Of a DNA stretch of 64,000 nucleotides, positions 22,965 to 33,654 are shown one piece after another (position 1 is the stretch's first letter; every line of letters begins with the position of its first letter). Source of the DNA: Pseudomonas sp. Seg1 (GTDB taxonomy: Bacteria; Pseudomonadota; Gammaproteobacteria; Pseudomonadales; Pseudomonadaceae); contig NZ_AP021903.1 of the NCBI RefSeq assembly GCF_018326005.1, forward strand, positions 4,125,501-4,189,500, given 5' to 3'. The notes beneath the pieces are model-generated. The model had not been told where the DNA came from, did no database searches, and saw only the letters and a list, made by a program, of their open reading frames with translations. A program made the translations under genes and the position numbers.

Positions 22965-24290
22965 ATGGTTAACAATACAAAAATTTCGATGGCCGCTTTA
23001 GCGGTGGTGGTCGGCTCCGGGCCGTCCATGGTGTTTGCAGAAGACAAGCCTGAGGGCTTTATCGAAGGCAGCAGCCTGACGGTGCTCAACCGCAACTTCT
23101 ACTTCAATCGTGATCACCGCAACGGCCAGTCCAGCCCCACCGGCAACGGCTATTCCGAAGCTTGGGCGCATGCGGTGATCAGCAAGTTTGAATCCGGTTT
23201 TACCCAAGGCACCGTCGGGGTCGGTGTGGATGCGTTTGCCATGATCGGCTTGAAGCTCGACACCGGTGACGGACGTAATGGCGGGCGCAGTTCGTTTGAT
23301 GTGCTGCCGGTCAACAGTGACGGCGAGGCGCGGGACGAATACACCAAGGTCGGTGGCGCAGCCAAGGTGCGGGCGTTCGATACGGTGGTCAGGGTCGGTG
23401 ATGTGTTCCCGGCCAATCCGGTAGTCGCAGCGGGAGACTCGCGATTGCTGCCGGAAAGTTTCCGTGGTGTGACCGCGACCAACACCAGCATCGAAGGTCT
23501 GTCGGTTCAGGGCGGTCGACTGCATGCGATGAGCCAGCCCGTGTCGAGTGACATGCGCGAGAACTTCGCAACCTTCTATGCAGGCCCGGTCAATTCGCCG
23601 TGGATCGCTTACGGCGGCGGCGATTATGCGCTTAACAAAAACCTCAGTTTCAGCCTCTACTCCAGTCGTCTCAAGGACGCCTGGAATCAGTACTACGCCG
23701 GTACTACGTGGACGTATCCACTGTCGGATGACCTGTCGCTGTTCGGCGGCCTGAACTATTACAAGGCTGTCGATGAGGGCAAACAACTGCTCGGCGAGTT
23801 CGACAACAACATCTGGAGCGGCCGTGCCGGCGTGAAGTTCGGCGCCCACTCCGTCGCCCTCTCCCACCAGCGCAACAACGGCAATGACGACTTCGATTAC
23901 CTGCGCCAGTCCGACTCGATCTTCCTCGACAACTCCATCCAGTACAGCGACTTCAACTCGCCGAAAGAGCGTTCGTGGATGGTGCGTTACGACCTCGACA
24001 TGACGACCTACGGCGTGCCCGGTCTGTCGTTCATGACCCGTTACGCGCACGGCACCGATGCCGATTATTCCAACGCCAACGCGGTGTACATGCGCCGGGA
24101 TGCCGAAGGTAACCCGCTGACCGATCAGAAGCGTTGGGAGCGCGACATCGAAGTCAAATACGTGGTGCAGAGCGGTTCGTTGAAGGACATGTCGCTGCGC
24201 TTGCGCCAGGCCACCACTCGCTCCACGGCGTTCGAGTCGGACCTGGATGAAGTGCGGGTGATTGTCGAATATCCGTTGGCGATTCTCTGA
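22965..24290 (+). CDS. OprD-family outer-membrane porin
   Basis: The 441-residue product starts with a signal peptide (MVNNTKISMAALAVVVG to about residue 25, cleavage near VFA-EDK). The mature part has the OprD/Occ family pattern: an early GFIEGSSLTVLNRNFYFNRDHR strand-turn region, LPVNSDGEA, the RVGDVFPANPVVAAGDSRLLPESFRG loop, and the C-terminal strand ending VIVEYPLAIL. These porins form narrow, substrate-selective channels for carboxylates or basic amino acids; the substrate here cannot be told. AAGGAG lies before the ATG at 22965. The gene stands alone between a REP doublet and a terminator. Confidence 0.9.
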   Translation: MVNNTKISMAALAVVVGSGPSMVFAEDKPEGFIEGSSLTVLNRNFYFNRDHRNGQSSPTGNGYSEAWAHAVISKFESGFTQGTVGVGVDAFAMIGLKLDTGDGRNGGRSSFDVLPVNSDGEARDEYTKVGGAAKVRAFDTVVRVGDVFPANPVVAAGDSRLLPESFRGVTATNTSIEGLSVQGGRLHAMSQPVSSDMRENFATFYAGPVNSPWIAYGGGDYALNKNLSFSLYSSRLKDAWNQYYAGTTWTYPLSDDLSLFGGLNYYKAVDEGKQLLGEFDNNIWSGRAGVKFGAHSVALSHQRNNGNDDFDYLRQSDSIFLDNSIQYSDFNSPKERSWMVRYDLDMTTYGVPGLSFMTRYAHGTDADYSNANAVYMRRDAEGNPLTDQKRWERDIEVKYVVQSGSLKDMSLRLRQATTRSTAFESDLDEVRVIVEYPLAIL

Positions 24291-24354
24291 GTTCACGAGC
24301 AATACACATTCACCTTTAGAAGCTCCTTGCTCCTTTGGTAAGAGGTGAATCTTT

Positions 24355-24380
24355 TGGCGTCCTTCGGGGCGCTTTTTTTA
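24355..24380 (+). terminator. Rho-independent terminator of the porin gene
   Basis: GCGTCC (24357-24362), TTCG, GGGCGC (24367-24372, one G-T pair), then seven T. A larger inverted repeat, ATTCACCT and AGGTGAAT at 24308-24350, precedes it. Confidence 0.85.
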
Positions 24381-24483
24381 TGCCCGGTGTTTAACAGACA
24401 GAGTGGCGAGAGCGCTTGTGACCCCAAGAACTATCAGGTAAAGAGTGGCGTTCCGACGTTCCCTACACCTGAACCGGAGTCAG

Positions 24484-25290
24484 GTGGATCAATTCCAAGG
24501 ATCAATTGTGCTTGACCTCATTTACCGCGCTTCATGGGGCGTTGTACTGCTGCTGATTTTCCTCAGCGAAGCAATAACGCTGTTTGCCGCCGGGTTCCGG
24601 CTCGATCAGATGGAACGCCACCTCATCGAGTCTGACTTTGTCGGCACTGAACGAAAAAGACTGGGCAATGGCCCGTTGGGGCGAATGAAGAGAGTCAGGC
24701 AGATTCGCGCACTCACCGGCCGAATCACTTACCCCCTTATGCTGGAGCGCCACGCGGTCATGGAGGCCGAGCGCTTACCGGCGCACCTGAAAAAGTGGCT
24801 GGCGATGCCACGATGCCTTCTGCGAATGGCTCTGATGGGGGCCTGTCTACTGTTGCTTTGGCTCGGTTTCGAGCGGTTATGTACGACGCTTTCCACACCG
24901 GCGAGCGACGCCAAGCTGCTGTACGTGGCAGCCATGATCGCCTGTGTACTGGTGGCAGCTGTGGCGCTGTCCGTGCGGACGTACGTCAGTTTTTTCAAAC
25001 TGACTGAAATCGAGTCTTTTCTGAAAGAGTCCTACTTCGTCGAACGAAACAGGCGGGTGCTGGGTGACAGTGTTTATGGCCGCTCCTGCCGCCTGTACCA
25101 CATCTCGAACATTCTGTTCCTGGACTATGGCTATCTGCAGGCCAGTGATCCCGATGCCATCCCCGAGATTGACCGTTTTCCGTTGCCTCTGCGGAACTGG
25201 GTCAATATTCCGGCCCGGATGTTTGGCTACTCTGTTCCGGGTTTTGTCGCGGTTTACTGCACGGCGTGGATCTTCGGAGTGTTCGCCTGA
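24484..25290 (+). CDS. Membrane protein of unknown function with internal duplication
   Basis: I do not recognise this protein. It has four hydrophobic segments (near residues 12-32, 115-135, 145-165 and the C terminus) and two related soluble repeats. The first repeat reads LDQMERHLIESDFVGTERKRLG... ending LPAHLKKWLAMP; the second reads LTEIESFLKESYFVERNRRVLG... ending LPLRNWVNIP. So the gene looks like a tandem duplication of a one- or two-helix unit. The start is uncertain: GTG at 24484 has GGAG four bases before it, GTG at 24508 has AAGG seven bases before it, and the frame is open to GTG 24445. It is followed by a terminator. Confidence 0.6.
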   Translation: MDQFQGSIVLDLIYRASWGVVLLLIFLSEAITLFAAGFRLDQMERHLIESDFVGTERKRLGNGPLGRMKRVRQIRALTGRITYPLMLERHAVMEAERLPAHLKKWLAMPRCLLRMALMGACLLLLWLGFERLCTTLSTPASDAKLLYVAAMIACVLVAAVALSVRTYVSFFKLTEIESFLKESYFVERNRRVLGDSVYGRSCRLYHISNILFLDYGYLQASDPDAIPEIDRFPLPLRNWVNIPARMFGYSVPGFVAVYCTAWIFGVFA

Positions 25291-25306
25291 CGATCAGTCT
25301 TTCAAT

Positions 25307-25337
25307 AAAACGCGGCCTGGATAGCGCCGCGTTTTTT
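25307..25337 (+). terminator. Rho-independent terminator, probably bidirectional
   Basis: ACGCGGC at 25310-25316 pairs with GCCGCGT at 25326-25332, with A residues before and T residues after. It separates two convergent genes. Confidence 0.9.
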
Positions 25338-25357
25338 CACCCCTCTCGGCAGATTGA

Positions 25358-25738
25358 TCAGCCAGCAGGCTCGACGTTATCCAAAGCCCTGTTCACCGCC
25401 AGTTCGCCGAGCATGACGACTTGGGCGATGCCCAGAATCGTCTTGCGATGCGTGCCTTCCAGCAGCGCGGCGAAGTCGCCGAGCATGACGGAGGCGGAGG
25501 CCAGGGATTCGCAGGCGTTGGCCAGCAGGGATTCGGTGTCGGCTTTGGGATTGGCCAGGAACATCTGATTGGGGGTGTAGGGCGTGGCCATGATGGCGGC
25601 GCTGGGTTTGAGGTAAAAGTCGAGGGCGCGGTCGGCGGCTTTGTGGAGTTTTCGAATGTCGGCGGAGACGTAGGGGGATGTTGTATCGGCGTCCGCTGGA
25701 ACGGTTGTTTCAGGCGGATTGGGTGTTGGCTTTTTCAT
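25358..25738 (-). CDS. DUF6124 family protein
   Basis: The 126-residue product begins MKKPTPNPPETTVPADADT, contains KLHKAADRALDFYLKP, and ends with TESLLANACESLASASVMLGD and QVVMLGELAVNRALDN. From memory this is the DUF6124 family, small proteins abundant in Pseudomonas, often in several paralogues per genome, with no known function. No signal peptide or membrane segment is seen. The ATG at 25738 has GGAG seven bases upstream. The stop of a long upstream frame overlaps this start as ATGA, and the 220 bases upstream form the structured leader described separately, so control at the RNA level is likely. Confidence 0.8.
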   Translation of the reverse strand: MKKPTPNPPETTVPADADTTSPYVSADIRKLHKAADRALDFYLKPSAAIMATPYTPNQMFLANPKADTESLLANACESLASASVMLGDFAALLEGTHRKTILGIAQVVMLGELAVNRALDNVEPAG

Positions 25739-25960
25739 AATGAAACTCCGGTGTGGCAATGGAGCTGGCCCATTCGGTTCCAATCGAAGGGTGGCAGCTG
25801 TACGCAGGTTGGAACCCGGGCCACCAGACAAAACCCGACAGACTCGAAGTCTCCCGCGCACAGCCGCCATAACGGAGTGCACACCATCAAGGTGCGCAAG
25901 CATACGTTATGAAAGCCAATTTTGCGCTTTCGGGTGGTCCGGGGTTCCAATCCCGATCGC
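25739..25960 (-). ncRNA. Structured leader RNA of the DUF6124 gene, with alternative helices
   Basis: On the minus strand the outer arms at 25953-25933 and 25825-25807 form a long helix (GGATTGGAACCCCGGACC with GG(C)CCGGGTTCCAACC). Inside lie three hairpins: GAAAGC/GCTTTC (25931-25911 region), a compound stem CATAACG/CGTTATG (25911-25868) enclosing TGCGCACC/GGTGTGCA, and AGACT/AGTCT (25852-25840). The 3' outer arm can instead pair with GATTGGAACC at 25785-25776. Next to the gene, CTCC at 25764-25761 can pair with the ribosome site GGAG at 25749-25746. An open frame (25735-26010) crosses the element and ends ATGA on the DUF6124 start. No known riboswitch class is recognised. Confidence 0.5.
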
Positions 25961-26107
25961 TGATTTGGCAGCGACATCCACACACTAGAGAGCCGACGTC
26001 CGACGGACAACCTGAAAACATTGTGGGAAGGTTCTGCGATTGACCTACACCCTTAAACATCCCGAAGCGAAATACAGATCGTGATATTGCAATACCCCCG
26101 GTGTCGG

Positions 26108-26440
26108 CTATCCACCGCTGTTCCGGCAAACGCCCGCCACGCTGTATTTGAGGGTGTTGAGCTGCCCTTGCGAATCTTCATAGGTCATGGCGGTGGGGAC
26201 GACCGAGCAGGCAGGCTGCGGCTTCACCACGCTGACGATTTTCACCACGTCCAGCTTCATCCCGTATTCGTAATCCCTCACCACCGGCGGCGCTTTGCCC
26301 TGGTTGGCGGCGTATTGCGCCATGGCTTTGGCATTGGCGCTGAATGCGCGCTCGAACGCGCGGTCGCCCCCGCCCTCGGCCAGCACATTCATGGACATCG
26401 CCATGACGCCGGCGAGGGTCAACGACTTGATCAATTTCAT
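26108..26440 (-). CDS. Small exported protein: PtrA-type N-terminal domain joined to DUF2790
   Basis: The 110-residue product has a signal peptide (MKLIKSLTLAGVMAMSMNVLA), then AEGGGDRAFERAFSANAKAMAQYAANQ, which matches the N-terminal part of PtrA-type proteins, then a DUF2790 domain (YGMKLDVVKIVSVV, a cysteine, VVPTAMTYEDSQGQLNTLKYSVAGVC). DUF2790 proteins are small periplasmic proteins of pseudomonads, often induced by metals or stress; the function is not settled. GGAGGAG lies before the ATG at 26440. It follows a second PtrA-type gene by 67 bases, so the two are probably one transcript next to czcCBA. Confidence 0.8.
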   Translation of the reverse strand: MKLIKSLTLAGVMAMSMNVLAEGGGDRAFERAFSANAKAMAQYAANQGKAPPVVRDYEYGMKLDVVKIVSVVKPQPACSVVPTAMTYEDSQGQLNTLKYSVAGVCRNSGG

Positions 26441-26507
26441 GTTCAACTCCTCCATAAAAAAGCCCGGCATCGATGCGCGATGACAGGCTTGTTCCAGCAC
26501 GGTGTGG

Positions 26508-26711
26508 TTACAGATCCTGGGTCTTGTCGTCTTTCTTTTCATTGACGACGACCGGATTGCCTGCAGCCTTTTCCTTGGCGACAAACAGCTCTACCGAGCG
26601 GTCGCTGGCGGCCATCATTTTTTCAAAAGTACGGTCGCCGCCACCTTCGGCCATGGCCAGGGAAGACAACGCCAAAGCTGCGGTAAAGGCACTGATCTGA
26701 GCGAATTTCAT
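26508..26711 (-). CDS. Small exported PtrA N-terminal-domain protein
   Basis: The 67-residue product has a signal peptide (MKFAQISAFTAALALSSLAMA) and the motif AEGGGDRTFEKMMAASDRSVELFV, the same as the first part of its downstream neighbour. This is the domain named after P. aeruginosa PtrA, a copper-induced periplasmic protein first described as a type III secretion repressor; the name does not prove that role here. The lysine- and aspartate-rich tail ends KKDDKTQDL. GAGGA lies before the ATG. The promoter (26761-26799) shares a box with that of czcC, which suggests metal control through CzcRS. Confidence 0.8.
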   Translation of the reverse strand: MKFAQISAFTAALALSSLAMAEGGGDRTFEKMMAASDRSVELFVAKEKAAGNPVVVNEKKDDKTQDL

Positions 26712-26760
26712 CTTTGATTCCTCGTTTAAGTAGCTGACGGGATCAAGGTAACAATCCGAA

Positions 26761-26799
26761 CCTATCGTGACGGTGGCGGGGAAATTACATATCCGTTAT
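26761..26799 (-). promoter_or_regulatory. Promoter of the PtrA-type genes with a CzcR-like box
   Basis: On the minus strand ATAACGGATATGTAAT (26799-26784) is followed 17 bases later by GATAGG (26766-26761) as -10. The arrangement is nearly identical to that before czcC (32661-32623). The -10 lies 49 bases before the start codon. Confidence 0.65.
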
Positions 26800-26812
26800 G
26801 TGGGCGCAAAAC

Positions 26813-26903
26813 CTGTAGGAGTGAGCCTGCTCGCGATGGCGGTGGGTCAGCCAATGTAGATTTGACTGATAGACCGCTATCGCGAGCAGGCTCACTCCTA
26901 CAG
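26813..26903. repeat. REP doublet, TGTAGGAGTGAGCCTGCTCGCGAT family
   Basis: Inverted pair CTGTAGGAGTGAGCCTGCTC and GAGCAGGCTCACTCCTACAG with about 45 bases between. It ends 10 bases from the czcA stop and may stabilise the 3' end of the czcCBA transcript. The family recurs at 42444-42533 and 50686-50777. Confidence 0.9.
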
Positions 26904-26912
26904 GGGGATTAC

Positions 26913-30077
<3,165 letters not shown>

Positions 30078-31271
30078 TTAATGACTGTGCTCGGCTGAGG
30101 CTTTGCCCAGTTCCGATTTGAGGACAAAGCTGCCGGCGCTGGCGACTTGCGCGCCGGCCTCCAGGCCTTGGGTAATTTCCACCTGCCCCGCCGCGCGACT
30201 GCCCAGCTCCACCGCTTGCGCCTTGAAGCCGTCGTCGGTGCGCACGAACACCGTGGGTTTGTCCTCGACGGTCTGGATCGCGGTTTCCGGCACCGCGACT
30301 TGCGCCTGACGGCTGTCGGTGGCCACCAGCGCGGTCACGAACAGCCCCGGACGCCACGAGCCCTGCGGGTTTTCCAGGGCGACGCGCACAGTCGCCGTGC
30401 GGGTTTGTTCGCCAAGCAGACTGCCGACGTAGGCCACGCTGCCGGTGACTTGCGCATTCAATTCCGGCGCGCTGACGGTGACCAATTTGCCCACTTGCAC
30501 CTTGGTCAAATCCTTGGGTGACACGCCGAACGTCACCCACACCCGCGACAAATCCGAGAGCGTGAAGGCCGCTGTGGTTTCATCAACCACCTCCCCGGGC
30601 GTCAGGTGTTTTTCCACCACGACACCGTCGAACGGCGCCCGCAGTTCATAGCGATTGCCGCCGGTAGCGACCACGCTGCCGCTGAGCACGCTGATTTTTT
30701 GCCGGGCGTTGCTGACGGCGATTTCGGCTTCTTCCAGCGCTTGGCGCGCCTGAAGGAAATCCTGCTCGGCGGAGATCTTGTCCTGCCACAGCTTCTTTTC
30801 GCGCTCATAGGTGGTGCGCGCCAAGGCCAAACGGCGTTGCGCTGCCGCCTGCTCGCTGCGCTGATCGGAGATCTGCTGACTGGCGATGACAGCCAGCAAC
30901 TGGCCCTTCTTCACCGATTGGCCGAGGTTGACTGCCACCGACTCGACCACACCGGGAACACGCGGCACGACGTGGGCGGTGCGGTCTTCGTCGAAACGCA
31001 CTTCGCCGGGGAACGGCAGGCCGAGGCTGATGTTCTGCGCCTGTGCCCGGGCCAGTTGAATGCCCGCCGCAGCGATCTGCTCGGCGCTCAACTCGATATG
31101 CCCTTCTTCGTCATGTTCGCCGTCGGCGGCTGCGCCTTCTTCGGCGTGATCGGCATGTTCGGCCGCTTCATCAGCGTGGGCGTCGATGGACGCGTTGCCC
31201 GGCCACATCGAGCCGATGCCGATGCCCAGCGCCAACGTCGCCGCAGCGACCACAATCAGTTTTTTTTCCAT
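30078..31271 (-). CDS. czcB: CzcB-type periplasmic adaptor of metal efflux
   Basis: The 397-residue membrane-fusion protein links CzcA to CzcC. It begins MEKKLIVVAAATLALGIG, a single N-terminal membrane anchor, followed by a His/Asp/Glu-rich stretch (DAHADEAAEHADHAEEG, then GEHDEEGHIE) that probably binds metal. The body has the lipoyl/hairpin part (VVESVAVNLGQSVKKGQLLAVI and a coiled coil with EREKKLWQDKISAEQDFL) and a beta-barrel part near FGVSPKDLTKVQVG. AGGAG stands six bases before the ATG at 31271. It lies between czcC (49 bases) and czcA (15 bases). Confidence 0.92.
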   Translation of the reverse strand: MEKKLIVVAAATLALGIGIGSMWPGNASIDAHADEAAEHADHAEEGAAADGEHDEEGHIELSAEQIAAAGIQLARAQAQNISLGLPFPGEVRFDEDRTAHVVPRVPGVVESVAVNLGQSVKKGQLLAVIASQQISDQRSEQAAAQRRLALARTTYEREKKLWQDKISAEQDFLQARQALEEAEIAVSNARQKISVLSGSVVATGGNRYELRAPFDGVVVEKHLTPGEVVDETTAAFTLSDLSRVWVTFGVSPKDLTKVQVGKLVTVSAPELNAQVTGSVAYVGSLLGEQTRTATVRVALENPQGSWRPGLFVTALVATDSRQAQVAVPETAIQTVEDKPTVFVRTDDGFKAQAVELGSRAAGQVEITQGLEAGAQVASAGSFVLKSELGKASAEHSH

Positions 31272-31320
31272 GGAAACTCCTCTGCGCCAAACCATCGCGC
31301 AGTGATCAAAAAGATGAAAT

Positions 31321-32568
31321 TCAAGGGCTGACGGCGAGGTCGCCGAAGATTCGTTCGATGCGCACGCGGGCATCGGTGGCTTCGCTGACAGCCTGGATGT
31401 ATTGGCTGCGCGCACTGATCAGAGTGCGCTGAGCATCAAGCACGTCGAGGAAGCCGAACTTGCCCATTTCGAAACCGCGCGTGGCGCTGTCCACCGCACT
31501 TTGCGCGGCGGGGAGGATGGTCTGGTTGAACGCTGTGACTTCGCCGTTGGCGGTCTGCCATTGCGCAAGGCTGGTCTGGATTTCCGTGCGCAAACGCAGT
31601 TCGGTGGCGTTGCGCAGATCCCGCGCCTGATCGGTGCGCCGCGCCGCCGCGAGGACGTTGCCCTGATTGCGATTGAACAGCGGAATCGGCATCGACAGCC
31701 CGACCACGTTGACCCGCTCGCGCTCGGTTTCGCTGTATTGACTGCCGAGGCTTACGGTCAGATCGGGGATACGCTGGGACTTTTCCAGGCCCAACGACGC
31801 TTCGCGCTGATCGATCTGCAGCTTGGCCAGACGCAACTCGGCGGTCTCGTTCAGACGCTCAAGCAAACGGTTCGGCGGCGGCACATTGGCGAGGTTTTGC
31901 GGGGCTGCTTGCACCGTGGTCGAGGTCGGCAACGGCGCACCTATGACCTGCGCCAATTGTTGATAGGCGTTGGCCTGATCGCGCTCGGCGCGGCTCAACT
32001 CCAGGCGCACTTCGGAGAGCTGCACCTGCGCCCTTGTACCTTCTACCGGCGATGATTTACCGGCCTCGATCCGCCCTTGCGCAACGCGCAAGCCATGCTC
32101 GGCCAGTTGCAGTGACTGGCGCGACAACTGCAAGCGTTGCTGCGCGGTCTGGGCGCCGTTGAACGCCTGAATGACATCGGCGCGCAAGGTGTTGCGCTTG
32201 CGCTCAAGCTCGATTCCGGCGGCATCCTGCGCACGGCTGGCGACGTCAATGCGCGCGCCGCGTTTGCCACCCAGTTCGATCGGCTGGCTGAGCTTCACTG
32301 TGGTGGTGCGGGATTCGCGGCGGGTGTCCTCGGCCTCCCACGAGACTTCAGGGTTGGGGATCAGGCCAGCCTGTTTGCGGTCGCCCTCGGCGATGCCGAT
32401 TTCCCATTGGGCAGCGGCCAGATCGGGGTTGCCGGCGAATGCGGTTTGCAGGGCCTGCTCCAGAGTCAGGGTCGATGCAACCGCAAGGTTTGCAGTGGCC
32501 AGCAACAGAATGCCGCTGGCTATTTTTTTCAGGCGTGATCGCGCCGTCAGTTCTGTTAAACCTGGCAA
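31321..32568 (-). CDS. czcC: CzcC-type outer-membrane factor (TolC family)
   Basis: The 415-residue product is the outer-membrane channel of the Czc system. A signal peptide (SRLKKIASGILLLATANLAVA) is followed by the TolC-type repeat LTLEQALQTAFAGNPDLAAAQWE, the conserved LSQPIELGGKR, a second half beginning RLAKLQIDQREAS, and MPIPLFNRNQGN. The start is set at TTG 32568, because GGAAG lies seven bases before it; a TTG at 32589 has no such site. It is the first gene of czcCBA and has a well-defined promoter with a CzcR-like box. Confidence 0.9.
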   Translation of the reverse strand: MPGLTELTARSRLKKIASGILLLATANLAVASTLTLEQALQTAFAGNPDLAAAQWEIGIAEGDRKQAGLIPNPEVSWEAEDTRRESRTTTVKLSQPIELGGKRGARIDVASRAQDAAGIELERKRNTLRADVIQAFNGAQTAQQRLQLSRQSLQLAEHGLRVAQGRIEAGKSSPVEGTRAQVQLSEVRLELSRAERDQANAYQQLAQVIGAPLPTSTTVQAAPQNLANVPPPNRLLERLNETAELRLAKLQIDQREASLGLEKSQRIPDLTVSLGSQYSETERERVNVVGLSMPIPLFNRNQGNVLAAARRTDQARDLRNATELRLRTEIQTSLAQWQTANGEVTAFNQTILPAAQSAVDSATRGFEMGKFGFLDVLDAQRTLISARSQYIQAVSEATDARVRIERIFGDLAVSP

Positions 32569-32622
32569 TGGCGTACTTCCTTTATTCAAGAATCTTTGAT
32601 GGCGCCACGGTAGGGTTTTGAA

Positions 32623-32661
32623 CTTATCGACAAGGTGACTGGAAGATTACAAATCCGTTAT
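32623..32661 (-). promoter_or_regulatory. Promoter of czcCBA with a CzcR-like box
   Basis: On the minus strand ATAACGGATTTGTAAT (32661-32646), 17 bases, then GATAAG (32628-32623). The box differs from that before the PtrA-type genes at one of 16 positions, and there is no normal -35, as is usual for promoters that need an activator bound over that region. Confidence 0.65.
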
Positions 32662-32979
32662 CCACGGTTGCAGGAAGTTGTTTTGCTCTAGCATGCGGAG
32701 TGCGCAACGCAACTATGCAATACATGGAAACAAATACGCCGAAGTTATCTGCTCAACAGCACTTGCCTGAACGCAATACATAGCTATTTGCACCTTCCTG
32801 CTGCGACAGGCTGTCGCAGATGGCCGAATTAAAGGGGTCAAACGTTGACCCTGTAGCCACTACAGCGTTTACCGTGCACCTCACTCAGTTATTTACTGCA
32901 CTCGGAAGCCCCTACAAAAACAACAACTTTCCCGGCCACCCTTAATTAAATATCCATTAAATAGAAGTGGTGAAAGATC
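32662..32979. promoter_or_regulatory. Rest of the czcC-czcR divergent region with three adjacent palindromes
   Basis: Three perfect palindromes stand in 65 bases: CTGCGACAG-G-CTGTCGCAG (32801-32819), GGGTCAA-ACG-TTGACCC (32835-32851) and CTGTAG-CCA-CTACAG (32851-32865). They may be operators or hairpins in the czcR leader. The final 40 bases before czcR are AT-rich. Confidence 0.5.
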
Positions 32980-33654
32980 ATGCGAATCCTTGTGATCGAG
33001 GACGAGCTTAAAGCTGCCGAATACTTGCATCAGGGTTTAACCGAAAGTGGCTATATCGTTGACCACGCGGCCACCGGCGCTGATGGTTTGCACCTGGCGC
33101 AACAACAGGTTTATGACCTGATCATTCTCGACGTCAATCTGCCCGAACTCGACGGTTGGGGCGTACTGGAGCAACTGCGCCGCACGCATTCGACGCGGGT
33201 GATGATGCTCACCGCGCGCGGGCGGCTGGCCGACAAGATTCGCAGCCTCGACCTGGGCGCCGACGATTATCTGGTCAAGCCGTTCGAGTTTCCCGAGTTG
33301 CTGGCGCGGGTGCGCACGTTGATGCGGCGCAGCGAAAACATCCCGGTACCGCAAGTGCTGAAAGTCGCCGATCTGGAACTCGACCCGGGCCGTCATCGCG
33401 CGTTTCGCGGCGCGCAGCGCATCGACCTGACCACCAAGGAATTCGCCCTGCTGCATCTGCTGATGCGCCAGTCCGGCGAAGTGCTGACCCGCACGCAGAT
33501 CATCTCGCTGGTATGGGACATGAATTTCGACTGCGACACCAACGTGGTCGAGGTGTCGATCCGCCGGTTACGGGCGAAGATCGATGAGCCGTTCGACAAT
33601 AAGTTGATCCACACCCTGCGCGGCGTCGGCTATGTGCTGGAGGCGCGCGAATGA
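32980..33654 (+). CDS. czcR: Heavy-metal response regulator, OmpR/PhoB family
   Basis: The 224-residue protein has a receiver domain (residues 1-115; acidic pair E7/D8, phosphoacceptor Asp51 in LIILDVNLPELDGWG, Lys101-type residue in DDYLVKPFEF) and a winged-helix DNA-binding domain (RIDLTTKEFALLHLLM, EVSIRRLRAKIDEPF, HTLRGVGYVLE). It is of the CzcR/CopR/IrlR type. It probably activates czcCBA and the PtrA-type genes through the box described at their promoters. It overlaps czcS by four bases. Confidence 0.92.
   Translation: MRILVIEDELKAAEYLHQGLTESGYIVDHAATGADGLHLAQQQVYDLIILDVNLPELDGWGVLEQLRRTHSTRVMMLTARGRLADKIRSLDLGADDYLVKPFEFPELLARVRTLMRRSENIPVPQVLKVADLELDPGRHRAFRGAQRIDLTTKEFALLHLLMRQSGEVLTRTQIISLVWDMNFDCDTNVVEVSIRRLRAKIDEPFDNKLIHTLRGVGYVLEARE

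Noticed and set aside
26081..26545. Plus-strand frame opposite the DUF2790 gene
   Set aside because: The minus-strand genes have signal peptides, ribosome sites and family matches; the opposite frame has none.
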